This document shows, one piece after another, positions 11,528 through 25,113 of a stretch of 64,000 nucleotides of DNA. A program made the translations under genes and the position numbers. The stretch spans positions 62,516,580 through 62,580,579 of the forward strand of contig OY744529.1 of the NCBI GenBank assembly GCA_963556195.1, read 5' to 3'. Below the pieces are notes generated by a model that made no database searches, was not told the origin of the DNA, and saw only the letters and a list, made by a program, of their open reading frames with translations. This DNA comes from Sepiola atlantica. Taxonomy: Eukaryota > Mollusca > Cephalopoda > Sepiida > Sepiolidae. How positions within the stretch are numbered: position 1 is the first letter of the stretch; every line of letters starts with the position of its first letter.

Positions 11528-11754
11528 ATATATGTTATGTGCATTACAGATGATAGAATAATTAGAGAATCATTTGGTGGATATTCCCAAAACTTGGTAC
11601 CCTGCGATTGGTGTAAATCTATTATTCGCATTATTCGAACAATTAAGAGACGCTCCTCTTTCTTTTATTCCATAATTTTGTGCTTAATCATCATTTTTAG
11701 AATAGAAATAAAAAGAGGTAAATTTGTAAAGTAACCTTTCTGTTGACCCCCACC

Positions 11755-12150
11755 TCCCAAAAAATATGATTCTACTTTTTTTTTAGGGGATTACGTATAA
11801 ACACCCTGAAATACGTTGCTAAAAAAAAAGGCCATTCTAGCTTTTTAGAGCAGTTACCAAAATTTTTAACCACTAAGTTCGTAAAACTACACGTAATTGT
11901 CTAAAAATGTACCCACCCACCCCTAAGGAAAAACGCACAGGATTTATCTCCCATAGCAAAAGAAAAAAATAATTGTTTAACTGCCCTAAAATGCTAGACT
12001 GGCCTAGAAATTGGTGATCATTTTAAGTTAAATTTATATGCGAAACGGACCCCACTCTACATCCTAAATTTTCTTGCCGTCAAGTTTTTTTAGAGTGTTC
12101 ACACGTAATCGCCTAAAAAAAGTAGAATCTCATTTTTTGTGGTGATGGGG
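11755..12150. mobile_element. MITE with about 50-bp inverted ends
   Basis: The left end near 11766 (GATTCTAC, T-run, AGGGGATTACGTATAAACACC) and the complement of the right end near 12085-12140 (GATTCTACTTTTTTTAGGCG, ATTACGTGTGAACACTC) form terminal inverted repeats. The interior has no coding capacity. Related ends lie at 10130, 17165, 26865 and 27790, so the family is repeated in the window. Confidence 0.8.
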
Positions 12151-13138
12151 ATTTAGTAGAGGGTGTTAATCTGTAGCAGTAATACTAAAAAAAGAATAGT
12201 AAAGTTTCCCCAGTTAAGAAGCTAACAAACGAAATGTCGGAATGAAAATAGAAAGACACAAAACAATAATTATGGCTTGAAAGAAAGTTAAATCGAGAAA
12301 ATAAATACAAGTTAAATTAGTATTATTAGTCGTGTGTAGTAGTTAGTAGCAGCAAAAAGTTCACTCACTTTTTTAAAATCATTACTTTGTTACTACCCAA
12401 CGAGTTTTTATTAAGTTTCTTTGTTCTTTTAACTCTTGTTTAAATGTTGAAACAAACAATAATGTGTTTTTTAATGTTTTAAGAATAAAAAAAAAAAAAA
12501 CTTAGTCCTTAAAGAGACATAACCTTGTAAAAGTAATTAAAAGAAAAGCGTAGTAACAAACAAACATCTTATTAAAAAATGTTTATGTTTGTTTTCCAAT
12601 ACATTTTTTTAAGAAGAGATGTCATATCTTTTAAGTTTGTTTTTAAGTTATCTCGGGTGCAGATTCACTTCAGAAAAAAAAACTCCAAACGTAAGAAAGA
12701 ATACAAAGTCAAACTTTAATTTTAACTTTAAATAAAATCTTGTCTTCGGCATCAACTAGTTTGTTGATAAACTAAAATTGTTTATTACTTTTCGTTTAGT
12801 TTACAAATAAAGCTTCTACTAAATAAAAATAAACTTTATTTTGTTGTTCCTAAGAGAAGTCTCTCGCGTGGGTGGAAACAAATATCTCTGATGAACACTG
12901 TAGAAATTCTCTCCTCGTCTTTCTATTCAGTTGTCGAGATTCATTTTATCCTTTTACACCCCCCCCCCTCCCGGATGAATTAAAAAACAAACAAAAGGAC
13001 CCATTTAAATTTTTATGGCGTATTTTGAAAGTAAAAGAAAAATATATGTACGAAATAAGAAAGTAAATAAACCCTGATGTAAGTTATTCTTACCCATTCA
13101 CAAATGCGAAGGATGAGTAAGGAAAACAAATAGGGAGG
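12151..13138. other. AT-rich sequence, nothing recognised
   Basis: No convincing coding frame. A C-run near 12960 precedes the purine minisatellite. Confidence 0.45.
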
Positions 13139-14233
13139 AAAGAAAATGGGGGGGGGGAGAAAATGTTGGCGAAGGGGGAGGAAGAGGAGAGAAAATGTTG
13201 GGGAAGGAGGAGGAAGAGGAGAGAAAATGTTGGAGGAGGAGGAGGAAATGAGGAGAAAGATGCATGTGGTGGAGAAGGAGGGGAGAGAGAGAAGAGAGAA
13301 AATGTGTGTGTGTGTGGGGGGGGGGGGGGTAATGTCTAGATGGGGGAAGAGAGAGAAAATGTGTAGGGGGGAAAGAAAAGAGAAAATGTGTAGGGGGGAA
13401 AGAAAAGAGAAAATGTGTGGGGGGGGGGAAAGAAAAGAAAAAATGTGGAGGGGGAAGAAAAGAAAAAATGTGGAGGGTGGAAAGAAAAGAGAAAATGTGT
13501 GGGTGGAAAGGAAGAAAGAGAAGGGGTGGGTGGAAAGGAAGAGAGAAAAGGGGTGGGTGGAAAGGAAGAGAGAAAAGGGGTGGGGGAGAAGAGAGAAAAT
13601 GTGTGGGGGAGAAGAGAGAAAATGTGTGGGGGGAGAGGAAATGGGAAGGAAGATAAAATGGGGGGGGGGGGAATTGGGGGGGAGAAAATGTGGAGGGGAG
13701 AGAAGAGAGAAAATGTGTGTGGAGAGAATATGTAGGGGGAGGAAAGAAGGGAAAATTGGGGGAGAGAATCTGGCGGAGAGGAGAGGAGAGAAAACGTTGG
13801 GGGAGGAGAGAAAACGTTGGGGGGAGGAGAGGAGAGGAAACGTTGGGGGAGAGGAATGGAAACGTTGGGGGGAGGAATGGAAACGTTGGGAGAGAGAAAG
13901 GGAAACGTTGGGGAAGAGAAAGGGAAACGTTGGGGAAGAGAAAGGGAAACGTTGGGGAAGAGAAAGGGAAACGTTGGGGAGGGAGGAAAGGAAACGTTGG
14001 GGAGGGAGGAAAGGAAACGTTGGGGAGGGAGGAAAGGAAATGTTGGGGAGGGAGGAAAGGAAATGTTGGGGAGGGAGGAAAGGAAATGTTGGGGAGGGAG
14101 GAAAGGAAATGTTGGGGAAGAGGAAAGGAAATGTTGGGGAAGAGGAAAGGAAATGTGTGGGAGGGAGGAAGGGGTACAGGAAAGGAAATGTGTGGGAGGC
14201 AGGAAGGGGTACAGGAAAGGAAACATAGGAAGG
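13139..14233. repeat. Purine-only minisatellite, about 1.1 kb
   Basis: The plus strand is almost exclusively G and A, with a few T, arranged as drifting units. The first half uses GAGAAAATGTGTGGGGG-type units of variable length. The second half, from about 13790, uses tighter units of roughly 21-23 bases such as GGAAAGGAAACGTTGGGG, with an ACGTT to ATGTT change along the array. Long frames are open on both strands only because the unit rarely forms stops. G-runs of 4 or more recur in every unit. Confidence 0.95.
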
Positions 14234-14488
14234 GAGGAGGTGAGGAATTTTTTTATATACACCAACACCATTCATTTATTTTTTAAGTTAACTACACAAT
14301 CTAACACATTCATTTTTTTTTCATTCATTTACAACTTTTCCATCATTTTTTCTTTTAAGTTAATAACTGAGTATATTTTATAAGTTTGTTTTAATAGCTA
14401 TTTTTCTTTTTAGTGATAAGAAATTAATGTTATTGTTCGAAATTTAACATTTTATTTCGTAAATAATGATCTAGTAGATCTAATTTAA

Positions 14489-14778
14489 TAAATGTATAAA
14501 TAGCAATTTTTTGTACGTCGACCGTATTAGAATAATAGTTATCCTCCATTTTAAACATTAAAACTAACATTTATCTTTTTAATTGATAACGAATAAAAAA
14601 ATTAAAACAAATATGATTATTACTAAGTAGATCTTGGTTTAGTAATAATCATATTTGTTGTAATTTTTTATTCGTTACAAATTAACAAGATAAATGTTAG
14701 TTTTAATGTTTAAAATGGAGGATAACTATTATTCTAATACGGTCGACGTACAAAAAATTTGCTATTTATACATTTATA
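14489..14778. repeat. Long fold-back repeat, about 138-bp arms
   Basis: The arm at 14489-14626 is complementary to 14641-14778 with only a handful of differences, around a short loop containing AGATCTT. Both arms hold GTACGTCGACCGTATTAG and ATCCTCCATTTTAAACATTA. No open frame is present. It could be a fold-back transposon or, if transcribed, a long hairpin RNA. Confidence 0.92.
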
Positions 14779-14854
14779 AGTTAGACTACCAAAATAAAGT
14801 TCGATAGAATTGAGTAGTTTGGATTTTTTTCTTATTTTTACTTTTTATTATAAA

Positions 14855-14900
14855 CTAGCTGGTGTTGCCCGGGTGGAGAACTCAGCTGAAAGAAAAATAA
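14855..14900 (+). repeat. Retroposon start motif fragment
   Basis: AACTAGCTGGTGTTGCCCGGG resembles CCTGGTGTTGCCCGAG at 46517, a motif that begins one of the interspersed repeats here. Only the motif is retained. Confidence 0.4.
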
Positions 14901-17089
14901 TTCAAAATATTGTCGTGTTTACATTTGTATTATTATCATTAATAATAGAAATATATAATATTCGTTTTAGTTTTCTCTTATTTTATTTTTGATTTCAGGG
15001 TGTTTCTAAAGAATTTGAACTAAACAGACTTTTGCCGAACTAAATCTAAAACTTAGCGTTAAAAAAATACAGTTTGGTTCAAATTCTGTAGAAGTATCGA
15101 TTTCAGTAAATATTCAATAAATAGTAAATAGAAATAAAAAATTCAATGTGTATTTATTTAGCAAAGTTACGTAGACGCAAGAAACACAGACATCTGATTT
15201 TATTAATACATTGTATTGAAAAAAAAAACTTGATTCAAAAATTTTTTATTAGTTTACATTTTATAATTAAAATTGATTTTTGAAATTAATTAAAATTAGA
15301 AACCAAAAAAAGTTTAACTTATTTAGTTTGGTGCTTCTGCGGTTTATGAATTGTGCTGAAATAACGTTAATATTTAGAAACCCATTCTTAACATGGGATG
15401 GGAGGGGCTTTGTTAACTATTCTGTACTTTCACCTAAAATAAACAAACGATACCATAAAAATTGAATCTAACTTGAAAATCCTATCTAAAAAAATAGCAC
15501 GGTCCGTAAACTGCAGAAGTACCTTTATTGTTTTTATTATTACAAAATTAAAATGAGTAAAAAGAATAAAAAAACGAAAATTAATTTTTTTTTTTTTTTA
15601 CTTCTCGAAAGTAAATGCTACCCCCACCCAACTATTTTTCATTTGTTTATATATTTAGTAAGTAAATTAACTATTTATTTAGTTTAAAAAAATAATCTTT
15701 AGAAGTTTAAAGCTATAAATAACTAAATACTTATTGTCGAAACAATGTAGGCTCCCCGGAAAAAATGCTCACGTGACAGAAGATTTTGCGTCTATGAAAA
15801 GGAAAAAAACTTTCAGAAACGAATTTCACGTAAAGATTTCATCAAGTTTTAAAATGTTCATTTTAGAAATAAAAAAATAAATTCAGCAATAATAAAATAA
15901 CGATTGTTATTTGTCTTTTCGCAATAATAAATCAGACATTTGTTCGAGAAGGCTTCAAGGTGTGCATTTTTTTTACACAACAGGTCCTTTCTTGTCTGCA
16001 TCCAATTCTTTAAAGAAAGACAAATTATACCTCAAAATTCTTCTCCTTTCTTAGTGATAAAAGGGGGCGATCAAATATTGTTTACGAATGTAAATAATAT
16101 TGAAAGAATTAAATATATTTGTATTATTTTCTAAATTATTTGTGAATGAGAAAAAGAATATTGCTACTATACAATTTGTCCTTTTTTTCTGCCTTCAAAG
16201 TCAATATAAATCAAAATAAAAATGTTTTGTTTAATTTTCGATACAAAATAATTTTTAAGACTTTATTCAATTTTATTACGTAATCATATTTTAAAGAAAT
16301 AAAATTTGAAAATAAAATCAAAGTTAGATCTTTATTTTGCAATAAAGTTTGTTGTATGTGGGCATAAATAAATAATGATTGTTTGTTTTTTTAATAATTT
16401 TTCAAACACAAGTTTTAACAAAAATATGCTTTTTAAATAAATCGATCAAAAACAAATCAACTCAGTCGATTGCAACATGCGTAATAATTGTATTTTTAAA
16501 AAAAAATTTTGCTAATAAGACAGAAAAAAATTATTTCGGGAATTTGAAGGGACACTTTTTAAGCATGAAAGACGTTCCTTAATATTCATTTTCAAGAACT
16601 AAAACAAGTGTCAACTATTATTTTAATGTTTATTGATTTTAATATATGACCCGTTTATTTTATTAAAATGAATCGTTTAAGTTTTTAAAAATATTTTTGA
16701 AAAAGATAATTGGAAGATCTTTTTAAATATCTCTTCCTCGCACTGGTAATTTATTGGCAAGAAAGATTAAAAATAAATATGAATCTGCCAGGTTTTCCTT
16801 CTAATATAGTAATATATTCAATAAAATACTTTCTGAAAAATTACCTAATAAGGTTAAAAATAAGGTATAATGTCAAGTATTTTAAGAATAAACTTGATTT
16901 ATTCAGAGATAATGGTAAAAAATAATAAATTTACACGAAGACACTTTTGAGGTCTATCTGATGAAATATTTAGAATTTGATTTGCATATTGTGATTCATT
17001 TTTTAAGTTGACACGAGATTGGAGATTATTAATTAAGACAAGAAATGCACAAGTAGTAATACTAAATAAATAGATTTGATGATAGATAT
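14901..17089. other. AT-rich sequence, nothing recognised
   Basis: Very AT-rich, with short frames of biased composition only. The motif TTAACTATTCTGTAC at 15412 recurs at 19408, hinting at an unclassified old repeat. No later MRM2 exon was recognised on the minus strand. Confidence 0.45.
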
Positions 17090-17240
17090 TTTGGCTGAAA
17101 TGAGTGATCAATTTATATTCGAAACTGATCCCCCACTCTAAATTCTAAAATAATTTTTATTTCTTTGTATTTTTCAAGGTGTTCACACGTAACCGCCTAA
17201 AAAGTAGAATCTCATTTTTTTTTTGGGGGGGGGGGGGGCA
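17090..17240. mobile_element. MITE right-end fragment with T/G run
   Basis: CGAAACTGATCCCCCACTC and then GTGTTCACACGTAACCGCC with AAAAAGTAGAATCTCA match the right end of the MITE family. It ends in T10 followed by G14 (17215-17238). Confidence 0.75.
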
Positions 17241-17275
17241 AAAATAATACCGATTTTGTTTATTGGGTGTAACTA

Positions 17276-18533
<1,258 letters not shown>

Positions 18534-18852
18534 ATGGCATCTTTAAATCCATTGTACAAAACCTACATGCGAAAATGTGTGATTTCCTCATATAAAGCCA
18601 ACCTACCCCCAAAACGGACGATGCATTCATTGTCTTCCTTCATTTGGAGGAAGTGTAATCATAATATTGGTGATGCTGATATATATTTTTCGAAACCCGA
18701 CGGTCACCCGGCCAAGCGAAATCGATCAACTACCTATAAAAGACACAACTCTTCTCTTACGAAAAAAGTTCGTCTGCATCCATTCTTACCTGTACAAATT
18801 CAACAAGAGGTCCGATTGTATTCGTCAGGAAAAGAAAAGAAAGAAAATACAG
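18534..18852 (+). CDS. First coding exon: mitochondrial-type leader, probably of the flavin reductase-like gene
   Basis: The exon has 106 codons plus one base, from ATG at 18534 (context AAAAAATGG) to a donor, AATACAG/gtacgt. The translation is rich in K and R and poor in acidic residues through residue 90. It has a presequence-like cleavage context, EVRLYSSGK, near residue 95. After it, KEKKENT leads into the splice site. The one-base overhang fits exactly onto the exon at 50536, which needs one base, and the junction would read through into LETFIGS. Phase match alone has a one-in-three chance, and the implied intron is 31.7 kb, so the link is inference. It could instead begin a different mitochondrial gene whose other exons I missed. 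Confidence 0.65.
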
Positions 18853-18884
18853 GTACGTATATTTACCTGCCTCTCCCACTACAG

Positions 18885-18965
18885 CAAGGTTAGACACAAA
18901 GTTAGTTTATAGTGGAGAATCTACCCCCCCCCCCCCCAATAGGACGCACTTTTGATGGGTGCAAA
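18885..18965 (-). repeat. SINE tail fragment with C14 run
   Basis: GGTTAGACACAAAGTTAG and GGACGCACTTTTGATGGG match the family tail in reverse. A run of 14 C (18924-18937) occupies the middle. Confidence 0.55.
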
Positions 18966-19849
18966 ATTATACGGTGAGGGCACCCGGCAATAAGATACAA
19001 TAATACAAGAAAAATAAAGACAAACACTTAGATGTGGACAAATAAATTCAAAACCCTAGTTTATCTAGGTGCTTATGCAGAATAAACATCCAAAGAATTT
19101 CAGTACTTACGGAGATTCCCGAGTCTTGACGTACGTAGCTACTCGAACAGAGCAAACTTCTTTTTTTTCAAACAATTTATTGCATATTTTTTCTTGAGTT
19201 CCCAGAAGAGGGCAATGTTTTTTTTATTGTCATTTATTGAGGGGGGGGGGAGACTGCAAATGGGGGACGAAGGCCGGTAAATTGCTTTTTTATTTTAATT
19301 TTATTTATCATTCGGTGAATGTACATAAAAGTTAAGACCCCCCCCCCCTTCCGCATGTTAAGAATGAATGGGTTTCTAAATAACGTTATTATTTAGAAAG
19401 CCATTATTAACTATTCTGTACCTTAACCTATTATTCTTTCTGTCTTTTTTTTTTTTTTTTTGGTGGAGGGTGGGTCTGTTGCCACTTTGTCTTAGGGTTA
19501 GTGATAGGGTGTCAGTTCTTTTGGGAGAAGGGAGGACAGAGACCGATAATTTGGAATTAGATAAGCATATTTACGAAATATACGAAGTAGGCAAAGAAAT
19601 AGTAGGAAGCGATGTTGTCGAAATAGAAGGTGGGTGATGTTCTTGATCCGAAAACGGGTCCAAATCAGTGAAAGGGTGGCGTTTATCGTCTGCCAATTTA
19701 TTTCCGCCAAGTTCGGAATTTGTCGTAAAAATTCTGGAATCTTCGTTAAATTCTTGAATGTCTATTCTGCACAAGTACATTTATCTACCCCTTAATCAGG
19801 TCCAACTTACGTTTTACTTGTTCAGATGGTTCTTCTAAACAATTTTGGG

Positions 19850-20920
19850 TAAAATTTTACCCTTTGCCCCGACGCTCTCAATGCATCTCAATGCATCTGA
19901 TCTCTCAATGCACCTGATCTTCCAAATCATATTCTGAGATTATTTGTTGACATCATGCAGACGACACAACTATCTATGGCTGCACTTCGAAAAGCATTGG
20001 TGATAAAGATCTCTCTCTTCTGATCTGGAGCATGTGGTGCAATGGGGGAAAAGTGTCTTGTTACTTTTAACAGCTAAAACCAATCTCCTCTCCTTTCACT
20101 ACCAACACTCGGATCCTTGTTTTGCCCCAGTTGAAATGAGTGGCTTTCTCCTTGAGGAAGTCTTATTTTGATAAGGTTCTAGGACTGACTTTTACTCCAG
20201 ATCTAAAATGGAAGACTTATATCCAATTTGTTGCTAAGGTTGCTGGAAAAATGGTTGGATCATTCTACCGCTCCAGGAAGTACCTCACTCCTGCAATCCT
20301 CTGCTATATAGGAACCAGATACATCTTGAGATGGAGTACTGCCGCCACATCTGGGGAGGTGCTGCTTGGAGCACTCTTTTTTGACTTGACAGAGTACAAA
20401 ACCGACTTTGCAATCTAGATGGGAATGATCCCTTCTCTACAGACCCTTTCTCACAGAAGAGACGTTGCTAGTCTTTCTTTACTCTATCCTTATTTCCATG
20501 GAAGGTGCTCGATTGTGTTCCAATCTCTTGTAAGATATTCACAGCAAGAACTTATCTTATTGTCACAATTACAAAAAACTTTCCTTTCTTCCTTCGTGTG
20601 CCCAACATCAAATGGAATTTCTATGAACAATGTTTCTTTCCAAGAACTTTCCATATGCGGAACAAATTACCATGGGGCTGCTTTCCTGCAGACTACAACA
20701 TAGTTGTCTTCAAATCCAATGTCATCAAATAATTGTCACAACCTGTCCTCAGAAGTAATTCTATTTTGTTCATTCCATTCATCATTTTTAATCCTCTCAT
20801 AATATTCTTCATCATTCAACTGACAATCCATCCATCTCATTAACCTTTATCCTCGTGTGGCTTTTTACTTTGATAAGTGACGACCTATTAAAAAAAATTA
20901 AAATGTTGAATGTATGTAGT
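19850..20920 (+). pseudogene. LINE reverse-transcriptase C-terminal remnant and 3' end
   Basis: In one frame the segment near 19955-20000 reads as the ADDTT-type polymerase motif followed by IYGC. Downstream pieces contain LGLTFTPDLKWKTYIQ, GSFYRSRKYLTPAILCY and SHRRDVASLSLLYPYFHGRC, the typical post-polymerase region of the CR1/L2/jockey-like LINEs here. Frames shift several times. The 3' end (20571-20900) is repeated at 55030-55360, and the coding part resembles 54240-54740. Confidence 0.75.
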
Positions 20921-21122
20921 AAAGTTTTAGCCCACTCTAAAATATTTTATTTTATTTGTTCCAGATAATTCTTTTCTTTTTTTTTTGCATGATGGCAAAG
21001 GAAAACATTTTATCGAACTTTAAACTTGTTTCTAAATTGTAAATTTGTATGGGAAGTTAACTTTATATTTTACAAGATGAAATGACTATTCGGAATGAAA
21101 TATCGATTTGTCAGATACAATG

Positions 21123-21188
21123 CTACTGACTTAATTTTATATATTCGATATAAAACTACTGACTTAATTTTATATATTCGATATAAAA
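21123..21188. repeat. Two tandem copies of a 32-bp unit
   Basis: CTACTGACTTAATTTTATAT with ATTCGATATAAA occurs twice in a row. Confidence 0.8.
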
Positions 21189-22784
21189 AATAAATAAAAT
21201 TGTGTCTCTTTTGTCTTCCGTAAAAGTTAAAATTGGGAGAAGGTATATTCATGAAATATTAGAAGAAGGCAAAGAAGTAGAAGGAAGAGATTTAGGATTG
21301 TTTTTTTGTTGTTTTTTTCTACAACCGGATACAAGCACGAGGAACAAGAAAATACTATTTTCAAAACAGTACACTGTACTAAGTACAGGCATGAGGAGCA
21401 AACGTTTCCAATCTGAAAAACTTCGTGCTACCGTCGTATGGTAACTAATTAAACTTGACATGGAAAAGAAAAAAAGAAAAAGGTTTTATGGCGGGGGGGG
21501 GGGGGGCATTCGGAACAGCGTACCTTCTTTCGTCTATTTCCGTTCGTTTTCCTAGCATTTGTTGTATATACGTCATGCCTGTACATTTTTGGTCGTATTT
21601 CCCGAAACTGTGCCCATTTTATTTATTTATTTATCTTTTTTTAATAAATTCCAAAAGATATGAAATTCAAGTAGCCAATGAAATTGCATTTTTAGTGTTG
21701 TTTTTCTTTGTTTCTTCTAACTAGCCAATAAATAATGGTTTCTTCATTTCCAAGTCAAAAAAATCTTTGTTTTTTTTTTTTTAATAAAAATCAATTGTTG
21801 AAAATAAATCTAAAAATAAGTTGAGGTAAGTTATCTCCCTTGATATGACAAATTGCCACCATGAAGTAAAGAAGGGCTGATTAATAAATTTAAAAAAAAA
21901 ATGAAATTAAATCGATTCAATTGGCAAGGAATGTAAATTCATAAATTTAAATCTGGAAAAAAAAATAGTATAATCTGATTTTTTTTATATAATTTCCTAG
22001 TTTACAGGTATTAAGTCTGGATATTTATTGACGTTTTAGGCATTACTTCAAAACGATTCTTCTTTCTCTAGATTAATAAAATCGTGTGACCATTTCTTGT
22101 ATGTCTGTGTTTCTCGCCTTACGTGACTTACACATTATTTTTGTTTACTATAAATGTATTATTTGTTACAATCAAAAAGTAAATGGCGTACTTACTGAAT
22201 TAGTAATGAACCACATATCCGGACTTAATACAAGCAAACTAGGAAATTACCTTGTTTTTACCTGGATATGGAAGATGTGTGATACGTCCATGGATGGAAT
22301 TTTTAAATGGTAAAATCTCCCGGGGAAGTCTCATTAATTACATTCTCTTCGAAAGCTGGATGATAAATTCTGAAAAAGATACAATATCAATTCCTCTAAG
22401 GAAGTTTTTTTTTTCTTTCTTTTCTGTTGTTTTTTGTATGTCAACGGCCTATCGTAGTAGAAGAACTAAATGTGAAACAAACTCCCATTAGAAGAGAGAA
22501 TTGGTATCATAACTATAATTGTTGTTCAGCTGACTCGATTCATGAATCAGAGAACAATGAATAAATTCACTTCATAAAAAAATATAGACGCATATGGTCG
22601 GTCGTATTTGTTAGTAGCCCCCCCCCCCCTCTCTCTTTTCATTTCTTTCTTTCTCTGCTGGAGATCTTGATTTGCATATATGGGTGTGTTTTTGGTGTCC
22701 ACACCCTTAAAAAAGTTGTGAAACTATCAGAGATTAAAAAAAAAGTTCCGTTTTTGTTTTTTTTAAATAAATCACTTGTCTTTC
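21189..22784. other. AT-rich sequence, nothing recognised
   Basis: Short frames only, including a G13 run near 21493. A phrase near 21243 (TATATTCATGAAATATTAG with AAGGCAAAGAAGTAGAAGG) has a diverged relative near 19567, so part is an unclassified old repeat. Confidence 0.4.
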
Positions 22785-22885
22785 AACGAGGGTAAAGTTA
22801 GACACAAGTTCAAATTTTAATGTGTGCAAACGCAACTCCCAAACAAGGGACATTCTGGATTGGAAAAAATAACCACTTAGTTCCA
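22785..22885 (-). repeat. SINE tail fragment
   Basis: CAACGAGGGTAAAGTTAGAC and GGGACATTCTGGATTGG are reversed matches to the family tail. It is followed by T11G12 (22899-22921). Confidence 0.6.
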
Positions 22886-22929
22886 TTGTAGAGGGGCGTT
22901 TTTTTTTTTGGGGGGGGGGGGATATATAA

Positions 22930-23835
22930 AAACGTCTTAAATTATCTATTCATTATGTTGTGTATTGGATTTGAAATAGACGAATTTAGTATAGACAACT
23001 TCTGTGGCACCCAAAAATAAAGTTAGGTAAGGAATACGAAAGTTCAAAGAGTCCCAAGAACATTGTGTTTAAGGAGAAATTGAGCAGGCATGTTAATTTC
23101 AGCTGGCGCCGTGTGTGTAAGTGGGATAGGGATGAAGATGGGTGTGTATTAGCATTCCTGTTTTGTTAGTGAAAGATTGTATGTACTAACTTGTGTGCAA
23201 GAGTGTTTGGTTAGCAGTGTGTATATGCTGGTGCTGTGTTTGGTAGTTTGTGAAAGTCTCTCGTTGCGAGTGAATATTTCTTGCGTTTTCATTGGTTGAA
23301 ATAAACTACTGATTTGTGTTTTCATCCAATCGAGAGTATATATGTAATAACAACATTCACTGCCGCTACCTCTTCGAATGCAGCATCATAATTATGCCCT
23401 TCATGCTACCAGAAACTTGATTGAGGAACAGTTGTGTTTGATGTATGTACTTGCATGGCTTCAAATCTAGCATGTCTATTTGAATCAAGTAAATTAGTGA
23501 CATTGGATTACTTGTATGATTTTATCTGTTCTGTGCTATGTCCGGGTCGTAGGAACTCTTTTTGACTGAGGCAATTATCAAAGAGATGTTTGTTAAGTCA
23601 AAAAATCAACATAAAAAAAAACTTATACAAATCATGAAAAAGCCGTCAACATTAATTCTATTGTGAATAATAATAAACGCTGTATGTATTTTCATTAATA
23701 AGAAATTATCTAATAGTTGTATTCGAAAGAAATCGTGACATGAAATGCTATATTCTTTATGCCATGTTGTTGTTTTGTTTTTTTAGTGTTCAGCAATAAT
23801 ATTGGATTATTTCAGAATAGGATTAAATAACATCT
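22930..23835. other. No gene recognised; possible old LTR-like or LINE leader sequence
   Basis: Between 23260 and 23345 an ATTGG, a CCAAT (CATCCAATCGAGAG) and TATATATG lie close together, as in a promoter. The phrase CCAATCGAGA recurs at 50355. This could be the 5' leader of the adjacent LINE or an unrelated repeat. Confidence 0.35.
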
Positions 23836-24597
23836 TTGCTTCCGTCCTTGAGGCTCGCATTCACAAATATCCGGGGACTTAGAACCAACATTAACGACGT
23901 AGAAACTTTTCTCCTGACAAACTCCCCAGATATCCTAGCACTAAATGAAACGAATCTTCAATCCTCAATCTCCTCTCACCACTTTGACATGACTGATTAC
24001 CTTCCACTCTACCGTAAGGACTCTGACAAACATATGCATGGGCTAGGAGTTTATGTTCGGAACACCCTTCCCTTGACTAGAAAACATAGATTAGAATCAG
24101 ATGACCAAGCCTACATGTGCTTTAGATTGACTTTACATCACAGAGTTAGTTACTTATATTTCTTATATCGTTCTCCTTCGACCCAGGACTGTACACTGCT
24201 TGACCCTGTCTCTGAAAGCTTAGATAGAGCACTCTCACTTGACTCGAATGCACAAATACATGTATTTGGGGATTTTAATGTACACCACCGTGACTGGTTG
24301 GGATTCTCCAGCGTTACTGATGCAGCTGAGAACTCTACTTTTAATTTCTCCTCACCTCACGACCTCTCACAGGCTGTCACTTTTCCGACCCCCCTTCCTG
24401 ATCGTGCGGACCAGCAAGCCTCACTTCTCGACCTGTTCTTGACCTCACTACCCGAGGCTTGTGTGGCGAATGCCCATAGCCCGCTCGGAAACTCTGATCA
24501 CGTTGTAGTAATGATACTTATCACCTTAAAAATTTGTCCAAAAGCTGAAGAGCCGTTGCTCAAAACAACGAGAAACTATGAGCAGGCTGATTTTTAA
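23836..24597 (+). pseudogene. LINE apurinic-type endonuclease domain
   Basis: This frame holds the exonuclease-endonuclease-phosphatase fold: RLAFTNIRGLRTN at the start, DILALNETNL (metal-binding Glu), HVFGDFNVHHRDWLG (Asp and Asn), and NSDHVVV near the end (catalytic Asp-His). In active LINEs it nicks the target DNA to prime reverse transcription. The frame has no ATG at its start and is closed by a single TAA at 24595, after which the same frame continues with FLRDHISNALWG. The frame then shifts near 24750. Confidence 0.85.
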
Positions 24598-24749
24598 TTC
24601 CTCAGGGATCACATCAGCAATGCCCTATGGGGTGAAACCTTCTCACTCCCTGCTGATCAGTGTGCAAATGAGCTAACCAAATGGGTCAAAGCAGGCATTG
24701 ATGCTTATGTCCCCATGCATACATTCTTCAGCAAACCCCACTCTCCTCA

Positions 24750-25070
24750 ATGGTTCACCTCAGAATGTGCAGCGCTATTGCTGAGAGGCAGAAGGCATTC
24801 CGAAAATTCGGCCGCCATAAGTCAACTGCGAACAGACAAAAATTTGTAGAGGCAAGAAATGATTGCAAAGTAGTGATAGATGAAACGAAGAGAAGGTATA
24901 CAGAGATAACCAAAAAACGCATTCAGTCACAAAAACTAGGTACTCGTGATTTCTGGAAAATCTACAATAGTGTGATGAACAATCGACAATTCCCCCTCTA
25001 TCAAATCACAACGATGTTGTTTGCACGGCAACTGATAGGGCTGAACTACTTGCCCAGCGTTTCGCCTTAA
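24750..25070 (+). pseudogene. LINE linker between endonuclease and polymerase
   Basis: Contains ERQKAFRKFGRHKST and GTRDFWKIYNSVMN, the region that normally links the endonuclease to the reverse transcriptase in this LINE group. It is in a different frame from both neighbours. Confidence 0.75.
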
Positions 25071-25113
25071 ACTCCACTTTGGACTCGGCAAACCACCCTC
25101 TCCCAAAATCCCA

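Noticed and set aside
13013..14383. Several long open frames (up to 420 residues) on both strands across the purine minisatellite
   Set aside because: They overlap in several frames on both strands, consist of a few residues only (G/E/K/R or S/P/F/L), and arise because the repeat unit lacks stop codons. They have no recognisable domain.
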